Origin: Acholeplasmatales bacterium Tener_01 | Lineage (GTDB): Bacteria > Bacillota_I > Bacilli_A > ML615J-28 > CAG-698 | Reading direction: 5' to 3' | Assembly: GCA_001604495.1 (NCBI GenBank) | Contig: LVBR01000158.1 | Span: forward strand, 1-5,728 | Length of the DNA stretch: 5,728 bases | In this document: positions 5,447-5,728 of the stretch, in pieces | How positions within the stretch are numbered: position 1 is the first letter of the stretch | Layout of the letters: each line of letters begins with the position of its first letter | Program-made: the position numbers and the translations under genes | Notes under the pieces: model-generated | Databases searched by the model: none | Told to the model about the DNA's origin: nothing | Seen by the model: only the letters and a program-made list of their open reading frames with translations

Positions 5447-5728
5447 ATGAAATTTAGTGAATATAAATACGAGCGAATTAATCCCGACTATTTTAAAGAG
5501 GAATTTAGTAAAGCAAAAGAAATAGTTGAAAAGTCAACTGATTTAGATGAGGTATGCGGTGTTATTAAACATATCAACGATTTAAAGAAAGATTACGAAA
5601 CTGCATCTACTTTATGCTCAATTAGATACTCAATTAATACAGTAGATGAGTTTTATACAAAAGAACAAGATTTTATGGATGAAGTAAGTCCCCTTGTTGA
5701 AGGATATTTAAATGAATTTAATAAAGCA
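5447..5728 (+). CDS. M3-family oligoendopeptidase, N-terminal part
   Basis: The first 94 residues of a gene that runs past the window end. The opening MKFSEYKYERINPDYF and the stretch at about 52-82, containing STLCSIRYSINTVDEFY, match the N-terminal region I know from M3-family oligoendopeptidases of Firmicutes (the group close to but distinct from classical PepF). These are cytoplasmic zinc metallopeptidases that cut short peptides. The full proteins are usually about 560-600 residues, and the HExxH zinc site lies far downstream, so catalytic competence cannot be judged here. The visible part is predicted to be alpha-helical, has no signal peptide and is in one clean frame. It starts one base after the hydrolase stop with a strong ribosome binding site, so it is inferred to be the next gene of the same operon. 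Identification rests on remembered sequence similarity rather than an active-site motif. Confidence 0.8.
   Translation, partial: MKFSEYKYERINPDYFKEEFSKAKEIVEKSTDLDEVCGVIKHINDLKKDYETASTLCSIRYSINTVDEFYTKEQDFMDEVSPLVEGYLNEFNKA

Noticed and set aside
1..5728. CRISPR array, insertion sequence, phage or defence genes
   Set aside because: No regularly spaced repeats, transposase or integrase motifs, terminal inverted repeats, or tRNA-associated duplicated attachment site were found by eye. The tRNA 3' end is not repeated elsewhere in the window.

Overview
The window is AT-rich DNA from a low-GC Gram-positive bacterium, probably a Bacillota/Mycoplasmatota-type gut lineage. The evidence is the AT-rich codon choice, purine-rich Shine-Dalgarno sites before most genes, TATAAT-type promoters, U-tailed intrinsic terminators, and gene families common in gut Firmicutes. 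The standard genetic code fits: every Trp codon I checked is TGG, no reading frame is interrupted by TGA, and all four complete genes end in TAA. This argues against Mycoplasma/Spiroplasma, which read UGA as Trp. Assignment to a genus is not possible from the sequence alone.

All genes are on the + strand, in three transcription units. (1) Bases 1-673 hold an extended -10 promoter, a single gene for a 192-residue protein with a degenerate MORN-like segment and no recognisable function, and a strong intrinsic terminator. (2) Bases 711-3987 hold a promoter, then an ATPase (234 aa) and an 819-aa FtsX/MacB-type permease separated by one base, then an intrinsic terminator. Together they form a complete ABC exporter or mechanotransmission-type complex with no adjacent sensor kinase or regulator. 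(3) Bases 4002-5728 hold a promoter placed to start transcription at tRNA-Arg(CCU). Only 18 bases after the tRNA CCA end comes a gene for a two-domain SGNH/GDSL hydrolase, and one base after that gene's stop comes an M3-family oligoendopeptidase, cut off by the window end. No promoter or clear terminator is visible between the tRNA and the hydrolase, so the three may share one primary transcript.

Most of the window is ordinary chromosomal housekeeping and transport sequence. I see no CRISPR array, insertion sequence, phage gene or defence system. The points most worth checking are the tRNA-led hydrolase/peptidase operon, the clustering of AGG codons (read by that same tRNA) in the first 50 codons of the hydrolase, and the atypical active-site blocks of the hydrolase, which has Asn where the catalytic Asp normally lies.
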